This document shows, in pieces, positions 32,025 through 43,345 of a stretch of 64,000 nucleotides of DNA. The stretch is from Callorhinus ursinus (taxonomy: Eukaryota > Chordata > Mammalia > Carnivora > Otariidae). Location: contig NW_020312775.1 in assembly GCF_003265705.1 (NCBI RefSeq), forward strand, positions 9,536,821 through 9,600,820, written 5' to 3'. Made by a program: the position numbers and the translations under genes. Positions within the stretch are counted from its first letter, which is position 1. Every line of letters starts with the position of its first letter. The notes under the pieces are model-generated. The model was not told the origin of the DNA. It ran no database searches and was given only the letters and a program-made list of their open reading frames with translations.

Positions 32025-33809
32025 ATTCACTGCCTTATAGAATTTTATTGTCAAATTAAATATTTAGACCACATACCAAAAACTCTAGGAATCCATCCAA
32101 GTCTTTTAAGATAGAAAATGTCTGCTATGACACTTTTTAGAAGTTAAAGTACTGTGAAAGTGGAAAGGCTGGATTGAAAGCAGGTAGACCTATTTAGAGA
32201 CATGAGAAATGTGATGAGTACCTGTACCATGATTGTGTCAATAGAGGCATTAAATGAGAGTAGATACTTTAATTAGTGATAAAAATTTTGATTTGGACCA
32301 AGTTGAGTTTGAGATACCTATGAAATATCTATGATACACCTTATAAATAACTGTCCTGTAGATACCTTAAAAATAAAATTCAGGTATAGAAAGATCTGTG
32401 AACCGTCACCATACACTAATAGCAGTTGACTATATTTCTCATGAAGAGTTATAGTATCAGAAAGGACTATAAATAAAGATGAAAATTTATATTTTGAAGA
32501 AGGAAACTGTACTTTCATAAAGGACACAAAAGAAGGAATTTTTAAAGAAATAGGATGCTAATCAGAGTAGTATGTTGTCACATTAACCAAGTGAAGTAAA
32601 GATTACCTCAAGAAACATTAATGAGAACAACACTTAATTGTAAATGCTGATACTGCATAGACACTCTCTCTAGCTTTTGATCCATAACTTCTATTCAACA
32701 TGATCCATAATCCAAGATTATCTAATTCTCTAACTAAAGACCATATTTTAATTGCATCCTAGTAATAGTAGAACAATGTGGTATACTTTATTATTTATAA
32801 ATAATCTGTACCCATCATATTGAATTTAAGTGTGACTGTGTGAATTGCTTTGGGCAATAAATTTTGAGTAGATGTAATTTTTTGTTATTTCTATAAGTCT
32901 TGAGAGCAATGCAATAATTTTGTAAGCTCTTTTTTCTCTCTGGTATAGTGACTAAAAATGTTCAACAGAAGCTGTTCCTTAAGTCTGGGTCTTAGGATGA
33001 AAATGATATGGAGCTAATCAGCAGCTGACCTGCAATGGATATATGATATATAGAAGAAAACTTTGTTTTTGTAAGCCATTGAGATTATGGTATTTTGTTT
33101 GTTTGTTTCTTAAAGCAAAATTTGTCTGATCATTAATGATTCAAATAACTTTTTTAAATCTCTCTCATTAGTATAAGGTTTCAGCTGCACACTAATTTAT
33201 TCAGTGGGTCAAATGGGCATTGGATAGGAGAAGAAACTATTTTTTTTACATTCATATTATCCTGAAGATTTTATCAAGTCATTGCAAAACTAAAAATGAT
33301 TTCTACTTCTGTAGCTGCTTCCATGATAAGATTGAATAAGCAAGGAGATAGCTCAATGGATTTCATGGTTGTGGACTTTGAAACTCTAAGTTATCAATAA
33401 AAGTTCTTTACCTCATGAATTCCACTTACCAGGTTGCTCTAAAAACCTAGTTCCATCAGTTCTATAGGCTTACTAATCCTACAGCTTGTCCTTCTCTATT
33501 CACTGGCCAATGATATTTTAGCACTGAGCTTTCAACTTTCTGATGCTTTATTCTCAATTCAATAAGAATAAAGAAGCAGCTCTATGCTTGGAAAAACATT
33601 GAATGTATAGTCAGATAAACCTATATTTAATTTTATTTCTATCACTTAATAACTTTTTCATTTTGTATAAGCTAAATAAATTATCTGAGATAAATTATGG
33701 CTAATATGTACTTTTCAGATTTGTTGTGGAGATTTTAGTGAATATATAGCATCTGCAGATGCTCAATAACTTTTAGCTTTATTATTTATCCATTTATTTG
33801 TTTATTTAT
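32025..33809. other. Single-copy island
   Basis: About 1.8 kb without recognised repeat or gene. The short frame 32318-32527 (minus) is unsupported. Confidence 0.5.
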
Positions 33810-34035
33810 TATCAAACACATATTATTCTTATTATGTACCAAGATCTCTCTTAAGCACTGCAAAAGCTCAATTAAATTTCTTAAACCCCATGAAATAAGA
33901 GATTATTATTCTTGTTTTATATGTGGCAAAATTGAGGTACAGAAAGATTAAATATCTTGACCAAGGTCACAGAGCTAATAAATGGCAGAGCCAGGATTAA
34001 ACATGAACAGAATCTGGCTCAGTTTCATCTCAAAA
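33810..34035 (-). mobile_element. MIR relic, antisense
   Basis: Clear reverse-oriented MIR core: TGGCAAAATTGAGGTACAG, then CTTGACCAAGGTCACAGAG and AATGGCAGAGCCAGGATTAA. Among the best-preserved MIR text in the window. Confidence 0.85.
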
Positions 34036-34434
34036 TTACTGTCCGACATTGTTTTTTTCTAAAGATTGTGAAGGGAATATAACTATACTATTTAATATCT
34101 AATCACAAAATTTTCATAGCTGAAGAATTCCAAAATTTGAGAGTAGATTACAATTTCTGGTCCAAAGGGAGAAACAGTCATGTTTCTTAAATGTTTTAAA
34201 TTCAATTCTGTTTGCATTAAAGTGTTTGGGTGTGGGGGGATAGGGGATGAAGAGGAATCAATAGATGAAAGCATTACCATAGGCCTGAATATTATGCATT
34301 ATGTCATTAGTTATTTTCATAATTCTGAATGAAAGCTATCATGCTGAAAGTCTAGTAGATATTTGGTAAAGATATGAATGATGCAAAACTCTCCTACAAT
34401 TCCTTTTATGGGCCTGGTCTATCTTGAGAAGCTA

Positions 34435-34705
34435 TATAATGTAGGTAAAAAGAGCATTGCTTCTAGGACCTGAGTTTGAATCTCAGCCTTACCCTTAACT
34501 ATCTGAATAAACTTAGTAAAATTATTGTAACTCAGTTTCTTCATCTATAATGTAGGGATAGTAATAGTACCTACCTCAAAGTGTTCTTGCAAGAATTAAA
34601 TGAGGTATTACATAAGTTATGTAATTATGAGGTATTACATAAACTTATTACATACATAAATTTAGAATGCTCCTGGCATTAATTATCATTTATTTATTAT
34701 TAGGT
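34435..34705 (+). mobile_element. MIR relic, sense, near full length
   Basis: Head GTAAAAAGAGCATTGCTTC, then CCTGAGTTTGAATCTCAGCC, then core CTCAGTTTCTTCATCTATAA and AATAGTACCTACCTCAAAG, then GAATTAAATGAGGTATTACA and a 3' ATTATC tail. Essentially the whole MIR order. A small internal repeat of ATTATGAGGTATTACATAA lies at 34600-34640. Confidence 0.9.
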
Positions 34706-34729
34706 ATCTAGTAGATTACATTTTCCTTA

Positions 34730-35245
34730 TCCTCAAATTCTTGACTACCTCTTCTGTTCTCTCTTCATATACTGTTTATCTGCCACTTCACAGAAAAAAT
34801 AATAATAAAGCCATTTTCTATCTCCTGCTGCTAATCCCAATATTTGCAACAACAGCACTCTTATTCCTATGGTTATATTATGGGAGGCATCACTCCTCTT
34901 CTCAAAGGCCCCTGTGCTTTGAAACTTATTCCTTATCACTTTTTCAGGATCAATTATTCCATTAGTTTCCCTATTCAACCACTCCCTTTCAAACAGTTCC
35001 CTTTCACCAACATTCAAAACATGCTCTCTCATTTAAAACTAAATTTCTCCTTTGACCTACATCTTTCTCCAGCTCTCACCCTAATTGTCTCCTCTTTGCT
35101 TCATTGCCACACTTCTTGGAAATGTTGTTTATACTGTCTAATTCCATTTTTTCACCTCTGAGTCCTAAATCACTACAGTTTGGATTTTGTCTTAATCACT
35201 TCACCTAGATTGCTCTCACTAACTATACATACCTACCAGCATGTT
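34730..35245. mobile_element. Ancient interspersed repeat, family not assigned
   Basis: A pyrimidine-rich block: TCTTTCTCCAGCTCTCACCC, then CTTCATTGCCACACTTCTTG and TTTGGATTTTGTCTTAATC. It resembles an old mammalian repeat often read as a degraded non-LTR ORF. The order of segments matches that memory, but I cannot name it. Frames 34741-34965 and 34844-35161 lie within it and are not credible genes. Confidence 0.35.
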
Positions 35246-35594
35246 GAGAACAAGGAACTATGCATTAGGGGAAAAATAGGAAAACATGTCCATAAATAGG
35301 GGGAAAGGTTTTTATATCTTAAAGTGGATAAATTTCAGAAATATATTGAATAGAAATAAGTTTCAAAATAATATGTAAATATGCCATTTACATAAGTTAA
35401 AACAATATTTAAATTGTTTATAGATACGTATACATACAAATGTAAAAACTGGAACAGGGATACACAATAAACTCATGGTAGTGTTTGGCTTTACAGATGT
35501 AGAGATGAGAATGGGCCTGTAAGTTGTAATTAAAAGTACTTTAATCCTTTCTTTAATTTTATTGAAAGGACAATGTGTACATACATCATGCATA
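35246..35594. other. Single-copy stretch
   Basis: No repeat or gene recognised. Confidence 0.4.
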
Positions 35595-35868
35595 CATATT
35601 GGGAGGCAGTACAGAATAGTAGTTGCTAGCCTACACTCTGGAAAAAATTTCTTAACTTCCATCTTAAGCACCTACATCTTCCTGAACCTGTGACCTTTGA
35701 CAAATTATTAACTTCTCTGTGATTCACTTTGTTAAGTGGTCAAAATTATAATGTTGACTTCATAGGTTTATTGTAAAAATTATATTAGTTACTCTATGGA
35801 AAACACTCAAAATTCAGCGTGTACAAAATAAATGGTTTACAAATATTTGCTATCATTATTATTTAGTG
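35595..35868 (+). mobile_element. MIR relic, sense
   Basis: Head GAGGCAGTACAGAATAGTAG, then CTGTGACCTTTGACAAATTA, then a degraded core with GGTCAAAATTATAATGTTG and a 3' TTGCTATCATTATTATT. The order is correct and divergence is high. Confidence 0.75.
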
Positions 35869-36011
35869 CTATATAACTTGTGAATTTTTTGATAACGCAT
35901 ACTTCTGGGGAAAAAGACTGGAAGTAACACAAAATGTTAACAGTAATAAGTTCTCAGTAGAGACATATGAGGGCTTGTTATATTATAATTTGAAATTATC
36001 TGTATTTTTTA

Positions 36012-36233
36012 AATGTATGTATGTATGAATGTATGTATGTATGTATGTATTTATTTGAGAGTGCATGAGCTGGGGCGAGGGGCAGAGGGAAAGAGAGAGA
36101 GAGAAAGAATCTTAAGCAGGTTCCATGCTCAGCACAGGGCCCAATGCAGGGCTCAATCTCACGACCCTGAGATCATGACCTGAGCTGAAATCAGGAGTTA
36201 GACAGGCAACTGACTGAGCCACCCAGGCATCCC
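36012..36233 (-). mobile_element. Older-subtype Can-SINE with (GTAT)n tail, antisense
   Basis: The body differs from the common subtype: TAAGCAGGTTCCATGCTCAG and CTCAATCTCACGACCCTGAG in place of the GAAGCAGGCTCC...CGATCCCAGGACC forms. The tail is a GTAT tetranucleotide array (36014-36050). Duplication TATCTGTATTTTTTA (35997-36011) and TATCTGTATTTCTTA (36234-36248), one mismatch. The same older type occurs at 58874. Confidence 0.93.
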
Positions 36234-36248
36234 TATCTGTATTTCTTA

Positions 36249-37204
36249 AGTTTCCTACTTCCCCCCTCTCAAAAAAAGGTGGAAAAAAGTAGAGAACCAC
36301 TGAACTAAACTTTAAGGTCATTAAAAGCCATGACCTTATCTCATTTTATTTTGAATCCCCATTATCTAACAAGGCTTAAAGCACATTGCAAACAATATTT
36401 GTTGCATTAATACATTTAAACTAAACAATATATGCAGCTATTTCCAATCTTAAGATTCTAACAATAGTATTTGGTGGATATGTATCCAATTCTTTATTAG
36501 GTATTATGAGAAACAAGCATTTTTGTTCTCCTATTCTGGAGGACATGCAACTTAGAAACAGATATTTTTAACCTAAAAAATTTAGATAATACAATAGATT
36601 TTGTGAATATGAGAAAGCATTAATAATAGCCTTAAAAAAAACCCAAGCTCGTAAGTCTTTATTAGGCCACTGTATGTATACATGCATGATTCAATTAAAA
36701 ATGTTTTGTTTTTACCAAAGTTGCAGATGCATAATGTACATAGATCATGGAGCCACATGGTTTTACAGAACTTGTTTTATATATTTATGTAAATGTATAC
36801 ACAAAATTTACATAACTGTAAATAACATGACTATTTGGCAAAATTCTTGATTTTTCAGTTTTAGGCATTACTTATTAATGTTTTTACATGAAATCAAGAT
36901 CCACAAATCCTCATTACCTGCACAGAGCACTTCCTTTTTTCCTCCATGATAATTAACTCATTAATTTTGGTAAAATTATTATTCAGTGTATGGTGTCATG
37001 ATTAATTCTGTTTACAAATGAGCCATTTAATAAACAATGATTACTTTTACTTTCTTGTACTTTTTTCACCTGAAGTTCTTGAAAGATTAATTACCTGGTA
37101 GGCTTTTTTGTTGGCCTGTTTGTCAGTTAACTTTGTTTTCCATCATAATTTTATTCTCAAATTGAAAACTTAAGTCTTCTCTCAATATGTTTAACCACAT
37201 TCAG
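36249..37204. other. Single-copy stretch
   Basis: AT-rich, nothing recognised. Confidence 0.45.
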
Positions 37205-38058
37205 CTTTTTTTTATTATGTTCAATTAGCCGACATATAGTACATCATTAGATTTTGATGTAGTCTTCAACGATTCATTAGGTGCATATAACAACCAGTGC
37301 TCATCACATCACATGCCCTCCTTAATACCCATCACCCAGTTACCCCATCCCCCAAGCCCCTCCCTTTCGTAACCCTTAGTTTGGTTCCCAGAATCCAGAA
37401 TCTCTCATGGTTTGTCTCCCTCTCTGATTTGTCCCCATTCAGTTTTCCCTCCCTTCCCTTGTGGTCCTCCACACTATTCCTTATGTTCCACATATGAGTG
37501 AAACCATATGAGTGAAACCCTATGATAATTGTCTTTCTCTGCCTGACTTATTTCACTTAACATAATCCCCTCCAGTTCCATTCATGTCAATGCAATGGTA
37601 GGTATTCATCCTTTCTGAGGGCTGAGTAATATTCCATTGTATATATGAACCACATCCACTCATCTGTTGAAGGACATCTCAGCTCTTTCCACAGTTTGGC
37701 TATTGTGGACATTACTGCTATGAACATTGCAGTGCAGGTGTCCCTTCTTTTCATTAAATCTGTCTTTGTGGTAAATACCTAGTAGTGCAATTGCTGGGTC
37801 ATAGGGTAGCTCTATTTTTAACTTTCTGGGGAACCTCCCTACTGTTTTCCAGAGTGGCTGTACCAGCTTGCATTCCCACCAATACTGTAAGAGGGTTCCC
37901 CTTTCTCCACATCCTCGCCAACATTTGTTGTTTCCTGCTTTGTTAATTTTTGCCATTCTAACTGCTGTAAGGTGGTATCTCGATGTGGTTTTGATTTGAA
38001 TTTCCGTGATGGCAGGTGATATTGAACATTTTTTCATGTGTCAGCCATTTGTATGTCT
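37205..38058 (-). mobile_element. LINE-1 3' part, antisense, truncated by a younger L1
   Basis: The 3' terminus is near 37212 (TTATGTTCAATTAGCCGACA), running to the ORF2 C-terminal segment that ends at CATTTGTATGTCTTC. The minus frame 38037-37660 (125 codons) shows [37 protein letters not shown] and [11 protein letters not shown]. The homology stops exactly where the T-run of the next L1 begins. Confidence 0.92.
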
Positions 38059-38501
38059 TCTTTTTTTTATTACGTTATGTTAATCACCATACATTACAAC
38101 ATTAGTTTTTGATGTAGTGTTCCATGATTCATTGTTTGCATATAACACCCAGTGCTCCATGCAGAACGTGCCCTCTTTAATACCCATCACCAGGCTAACC
38201 AATCCTCCCACCCCCTCCCCTCTAGAACCCTCAGTTTGTTTTTCAGAGTCCATAGTTTTTCATGGTTCCTCTCCCCCTCTGATTTCCCCCCCTTCATTCT
38301 TCCCCTCCTGCTATCTTCTTCTTCTTTTTTTTTAACATGTAATGTATTATTTGCTTCAGAGGTACAGATCTCTGATTCAAAAGTCTTGCACACTTCACAG
38401 CACTCACCATAGCACATACCGTCCCCAATGTCTATCACCCAGCCACCCCATCCCTCCCACCCCCCACTACTCCAGCAACCCTCAGTTTGTTTCCTGAGAT
38501 T

Positions 38502-38569
38502 AAGAATTCCTCAAACTCAACACCCAAAAAACAAATTTGTTTTTTGGGTGTTGAGTTTGAGGAATTCTT
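38502..38569. repeat. Perfect 68-bp palindrome with no spacer
   Basis: Arms of 34 bases each (38502-38535 and 38536-38569) are exact reverse complements. The left arm starts AAGAATTCCTCAAACTC and the right arm ends GAGTTTGAGGAATTCTT; the dyad is at AAA|TTT. The right arm is normal L1 ORF2 sequence. The left arm begins as normal L1 3'UTR for about 12 bases and then becomes an inverted copy of the right arm. Both GAATTC sites are symmetric. Confidence 0.97.
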
Positions 38570-39155
38570 TATAGATCTCAGATACCAGCCCTTTATCTGC
38601 AATGTCATTTGCAAATATCTTCTCCCATTCCGTGGATTGCCTCTTAGTTTTGTTGACTGTTTCCTTTGCTGTGCAGAAGCTTTTTATCTTGATGAAGTCC
38701 CAAAAGTTCATTTTTGCTTCTGTTTCCCTTGCCTTTAGAGACATGTCTTGAAATAAATCGCTGTGGCCAATGTTGAAGAGGTTACTGCCTATGTTCTCTT
38801 CTACTATTTTGATGCACTCCTGTCTCACATTTAGGTCTTTCATCCATTTTGAGTTTATCTTTGTGAATGGTGTAAGAGAATGGTCCAGTTTAATTCTTCT
38901 GCATGTGGCTGTCCAATTTTCCCAGCACCATTTATTGAAGAGACTGTCTTTTTTCCATTGCATATTTTTTCCTGATTTATCAAAGATTAGTTGACCATAG
39001 AACTGGGAGTCCATTTCTGGGGCCTCTATTCTGTTCCATTGATCTATGTGTCTGTTTTTGTGCCAATACCATGCTGTCTTGATGATCACAGCTTTGTAAT
39101 AGAGCTTGAAGTCAGGCATTGTGATGCCCCCAGCTTTGGTTTTCTTTTTCAACAA
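38517..39155 (-). pseudogene. L1 ORF2 C-terminal fragment, 212 codons, ending in the palindrome
   Basis: The longest open frame in the window. It contains [54 protein letters not shown] and [19 protein letters not shown], the C-terminal third of L1 ORF2p downstream of the RT. The family protein is about 1,250-1,280 residues, so only a sixth remains, with no catalytic domain. The last native residues are KLNTQKT; reading then crosses the palindrome centre and adds NLFFGC before a stop in the inverted arm. The initiator Met is simply internal. Confidence 0.9.
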
Positions 39156-39359
39156 TTCCTTGGTGATTCAAGTTTTTTCTGGTTCCATACAAATTTTAGG
39201 ATTGTTCCAGCTCTGTGAAAAATGTCACTGGTATTTTGATAGGGATTGCATTGAAAGTGTAGATTGCTCTGTGCTGCATAGAAATTTTCACAATGTTTAT
39301 TTTTCCAATCCATTAATCTCTTTCTTTTTCTTGAAGAGATATTACCTGTAGCCATCTGA

Positions 39360-40260
39360 CCTGCTCCTATTTGGATAATTTGCTAGCTATTTCTACTGCA
39401 CAACTCTTTATTGAAATCTTTCAGCATCATCCTGAGAATTCCTTTTGCCTCTCTTATGGCTGGATCACTTGTTTCCTTGATCCAGTGTTTTGTTTTTTGT
39501 TTTGCTTTTGTTCTGAATGTATTTCATTGTTTTCATAGAGCATATTCTCAAGGAGAAAATGGGTGCACAAGAAGAAACATTATGTAGAACCTTGCACATT
39601 CCAGAATGTCATTATTCTACTTTGCTTAATTGATAATTTAAGCTATATATAGAATTTTAGGTGTGCAATAATTTCCCCCTCAGAATTCTGAAGTCATTAC
39701 TCCATTGTTTTTTATTTTAACGTGTTGGTGTTGAGAATCATATATTCTCCCTTTTTTTAACAATTTTGTAAGTAATCTAATTTTATTCTATTTCTCTCTA
39801 AAAGTGTTTAAGATCTCTTTGCCCCTGGTATCCTGAAATTTTGTACTTTTGTCTGAAACTATCATTGTTCACTATGCTGGTTACTCAGTAAGCCATTCAA
39901 TCTTGAAATTTAAGTTCTTCATTGAATTCTGGGAAGTTTTTCTTCTATTGTTACTTTAGTAATTTCCAAACTTCATTTTCCTTGTTTTCTCTTTCTGGAA
40001 TTTTTTTTTTTTCCTCAGACGATGATCCTCATAGAGCTCTAGTTTCCTTATGTTTCTTTTCATATATGTTACCTCATTGTCATTTTTTTAATATTTCTAG
40101 GAGATTTACTTAACTTTATCTCACCTGTATTTCATCAACTGTGAGCTTCCTTATAAAGCCCTTTTCCTGGGATATTACCTGCTATCAGTATCTTTTAAGT
40201 CTTTTCTTTTGGGCTAAGATGCCTAAGATAAGTTTTTCCCAGTCCTCTGCTTAAAGAACA
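39360..40260 (-). mobile_element. Ancient L1-ORF1-like repeat (possibly HAL1), antisense
   Basis: Text in order: ATCCTGAGAATTCCTTTTGC, TGGATCACTTGTTTCCTTGA, TATATATAGAATTTTAGGTG, TCAGAATTCTGAAGTCATTA, CTCATTGTCATTTTTTTAAT. This matches my memory of a widely dispersed mammalian antisense ORF1-type repeat. Family assignment is tentative and no open frame survives. Confidence 0.45.
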
Positions 40261-40574
40261 TATACCTAGCTGTCAACATTCTGAAGGTGGGTATTATTAT
40301 AAGCTTCCAATTAATTTACCTGTTTTCAGTGCATTACTTCTACCTTTAGCTTTGCCTTCTGTACCATCTTAGTCCAAAGACACTGTTTTACCCTCTCTAA
40401 AATATAAACCTCTAGTCTCTTTTTTCTCAGATAAATGAAGGGTCTACTGCACAAAATGGGAGAAGAGATCAGGCCTGATTCTTTAACTGAACAAATTCAT
40501 CCTAAATTTGCCCCCCCATCCTTACTTTCAAAAACACCTGGTAGTAATAATTCTGGATACTTTTGAGGAACACA

Positions 40575-40700
40575 ATGAGAAAAATATAAACTTCATGAGA
40601 GCAGAGAGTCTTGTCTGTATTTTGACAGCTGTAACCCCAGAAACCAGAACATAAGTTTCCTGAAACATAATAACCACTCAATATATATTTCATGAGTTAA
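40575..40700 (+). mobile_element. LINE-2 3'-end relic
   Basis: AACTTCATGAGAGCAGAGAG, TCTTGTCTGTATTTTGACAG, CTGTAACCCCAGAAACCAGA and AACCACTCAATATATATTTC follow the L2 3' end layout (CTCCATGAGGGCAGGGAC..., TCCCCAGTGCCTAG..., GCTCAATAAATATTTG). Confidence 0.65.
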
Positions 40701-40771
40701 GGACACAATGTCCCAAGGCTGAATGAATGGTTGTGGTGATGATCAAAGCTGAAACTGTAAATTAATTATTA

Positions 40772-40850
40772 GGTAGCTCTGCCCCTACCACAGTTTTCTG
40801 CTGGGGTCCCACAGCTCTCTTGGGTTGTCTAAACCAAAGCTGTGAAAAGA
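40772..40850 (-). mobile_element. Possible MaLR internal fragment, antisense
   Basis: CTGCCCCTACCACAGTTTTC followed by TGCTGGGGTCCCACA closely parallels 47317-47352 in the MaLR internal region. The similarity is about 35 bases, so the call is weak. Confidence 0.35.
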
Positions 40851-41386
40851 CTTATAATTTGATTCTTTGATTTTTTTTCCCTGTAATTTGGTTATCATAT
40901 AAAACATTTTACTGTTGGGAACACAACTCTGTAGGAGGTTAACTTCTGTATTTTATTCATTCATATAACCTCTATTGAAAGAATCACTAAGAAGCTGTTT
41001 GCTTAAATGAAACAACTAATACAATAATGCAACCAATGCCCCAAACATAATATGGGAAGCTCTAATTAAAAACCTAATTTTCAAAAATTTATAATCTAAT
41101 TGAAATCTTCTATTTTTAAATGATGGTATTGAAAAGAACAAATGTTTAAATATGTCCCTTAGTATCAAATATTTTCATTTCTTTAATTTGGGACTTCAAG
41201 AGAATGAATTATATAAAATGGAGGGTAAAAACCAAAATAGGTGATTTTCTTTGGACAGGACATATGCTTTCTGTAAACAGAAAAATAAAGAGATCTAACA
41301 TTTTATATCCAAGTGTCATTAATCTAATCTTACTGATGCATAGCTGGTGAGTTCCAAGAATCAATTCCATTTACATTTTTAAAATT
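40851..41386. other. Single-copy stretch
   Basis: Nothing recognised. Confidence 0.4.
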
Positions 41387-41790
41387 TTTTTGGTAAAAGC
41401 ATACCTTTATTCTCTCACAGTTTGGGGGCCAGAATTCCAAAATCAGTGCCCCCTCCGGAGGCTCAAGGGAAGAATCTTCCAGTTCTGGGGCCTGCCGTCA
41501 CTCCTTGACTTGTGGCCACATGGCTCCAGTCCCAAGGCCAGCACCTCCAAATCTCTGCTTCATCTTCACACCACCTTCCCTCTGTGTGTCAGACCTCCCT
41601 CCAGCTCGCTCTTATGAGGACACACGTGATGGCATTTAGGGCCCACCTGGATAATCCAGGCTCTCCCCCATCTCAAAGTCCTTAACTTAGTCACATCTGC
41701 GAAGATCTTTTTCCAAATAATGTAACACTCACAGGTTCCAGGGATTAAGGTCTGATATCTGTGGGAGACACTATTCAGCCACTATAAGCC
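41387..41790 (-). mobile_element. MLT1-like MaLR solo LTR, antisense
   Basis: Read on the minus strand it has the MLT1 order: GTGTCTCCCACAGATATC, then a CCTGTGAGTGTTACATTATT segment, GTGGGCCCTAAATGCCATC, TGTGTCCTCATAAGAGCGAG, AACTGTGAGAGAATAAAGG (polyadenylation signal) at the end. No internal region is attached on either side. It is G+C-richer than its surroundings. Confidence 0.7.
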
Positions 41791-41929
41791 TATAAACCAT
41801 CATTCCACAATATTGAACAGTCTCTGGGGTTCAAGTGCAGACTCCAAGGCCAGCCTCCCGGGCTTCCATCCTCTCAACTGGGATACAGACACTCCAAGGG
41901 GAAGCAGGGGTGCTAGGAAAACCTGAGCA

Positions 41930-42235
41930 AGATTTGACTAGTGGGGGGAGGTCAGGGAAGGCTCCCTAGAGGTGGTGATTGCTGGGAAATCAGGAGGATA
42001 GCAAGAGTTGACCTCGCAGAGTGGTGGGATGAGTGTCCTGGGCAGAGGGGACAGCCTGGCCAGGTAGAGGAATGGAGAAGAGGCCCATAAGGGTAGAGAA
42101 GAGCCGGGTAGAGTGTGATTCAAGAGGCAGCTGGGGAGGAAGGAGGTGGGCAGGGGCAAATTTCATTCTCTGCCTTAGGGAATGCAGTCTCCATCTTCAG
42201 AGCAAGGGGAAGCCAATGGGACTAACATGATCTTG
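41930..42235. mobile_element. Ancient mammalian repeat, family not assigned
   Basis: GGTCAGGGAAGGCTCCCTAG, GTCCTGGGCAGAGGGGACAG, GGGAAGCCAATGGGACTAAC and CATGATCTTGTGTATTTT follow a familiar pan-mammalian repeat. I cannot name it with certainty. The paired frames over it (41938-42159 and 42033-42230) are not genes. Confidence 0.4.
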
Positions 42236-42247
42236 TGTATTTTGTCT

Positions 42248-42312
42248 TTATTTTATTTTATTTATTATTTTATTTTATTTATTTTATTTTATTTTATTTT
42301 ATTATTTTATTA
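42248..42312. repeat. (TTTTA)n array, L1 A-rich tail in reverse
   Basis: Pentanucleotide TTTTA/TTTA units lead directly into a young L1 3' end. The array is the expanded, patterned poly-A tail of that L1 on the opposite strand. Confidence 0.88.
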
Positions 42313-42682
42313 TGTTATGTTATGTTAATCACCATACATTACATCATTAGTTTTTGATGTAGTGTTCCATGATTCATTGTTTGCGTATATCACCCAGTGC
42401 TCCATGCAGTACATGCCCTCTTTAATACCTATCACCAGGCTAACCCATTCCCCACCCCCCTCCCCTCCAGAACCCTCAGTTCGTTTCTCAGAGTCCATAG
42501 TTTCTCATGGTTCGTCTTCCCCTCCGATTTCACCCCCTTCATTTTTCCCTTCCTGCTATCTTCTTCTTTTTTTTTTTTTTAACATATAATGTATTATTTG
42601 TTTCAGTGATACAGGTCTGTGATTCAAGAGTCTTATACAATTCACAGCACTCACCATAGCACATACCCTCCCCAATGTCTAT
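42313..42682 (-). mobile_element. Young LINE-1 3' end, antisense, short
   Basis: ATGTTATGTTAATCACCATAC to CCTCCCCAATGTCTAT, the same family and start as 30640, 38069 and 63640, cut after about 370 bases. Frames 42362-42589 are non-coding 3'UTR text. Confidence 0.93.
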
Positions 42683-43345
42683 TTACATTTTGAGACATTA
42701 GGCATCAGTGGCCATAGACTATATTAACCACATTAAGATTTTAATAAAAATGCAAATTTGTCAATGTAAGATAATATGGGCAATTGAGTAGTAGAAATAG
42801 ATTCTTCCTTCTTTTTCCTCTAATGCTGCTGTGTTGATTTTTAACTCAAGATGTCCCTCTGCTGGAGTATTGGATTATGGAAATAGAAATGAATTCTTTG
42901 CACAGGCATGTTCAGATTTCTAAAATGAATTATCCAAAATGCTTTTGATGGTTTTTAACAAACCATCCATGCTGTGTTAGTGTTGAATTTTGCTGAGGAA
43001 AAACAACAAATACATACGTACATATAAATTATTTAGAAAACTTCTAAGATATATACCCTACTGCAATCCTTTCTTCCAAGTGCAAATCCAAGCTCCATCC
43101 CTGCTTACCTCAAACTCTGTAGATAACATCTCTTTTACATATAACATGATTGATGTGATCTCCATTACCTACTAATTTTCTTCACACAAATTCCTGTTTC
43201 TTTATTTCTGTCTACCTCTCTCCTATTCATATTCATATATCCTTCATTCAAAAGTAATTTCACTTGGTCAGTTTTCTTTTTTTTTTCCTGGAAATTTTCA
43301 CATTAAAATTCACATTTTTTCCCCTGGAACTTTTTATATTGCATT
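42683..43345. other. Single-copy stretch
   Basis: Nothing recognised. The minor frame 42990-43175 is unsupported. Confidence 0.4.

Larger units (their letters stand above)
38059..39312 (-). mobile_element. Young LINE-1, antisense, with foldback rearrangement
   Basis: T-run, then the youngest-family 3'UTR (38069-38511), then a 68-bp palindrome, then ORF2 C-terminal sequence to about 39312. In an unrearranged copy roughly 650-700 more bases separate the 3'UTR piece from the ORF2 piece; here they are lost and a 23-24 base inverted copy fills the join. It is 5'-truncated at TTTTTCCAATCCAT. The ORF2 piece is still open, in keeping with youth. Confidence 0.9.

Noticed and set aside
38040..39340. 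Target duplication for the young L1 with the palindrome
   Set aside because: TGTCTTCTTT before and CTCTTTCTTT after are both simple pyrimidine text; not distinctive enough.
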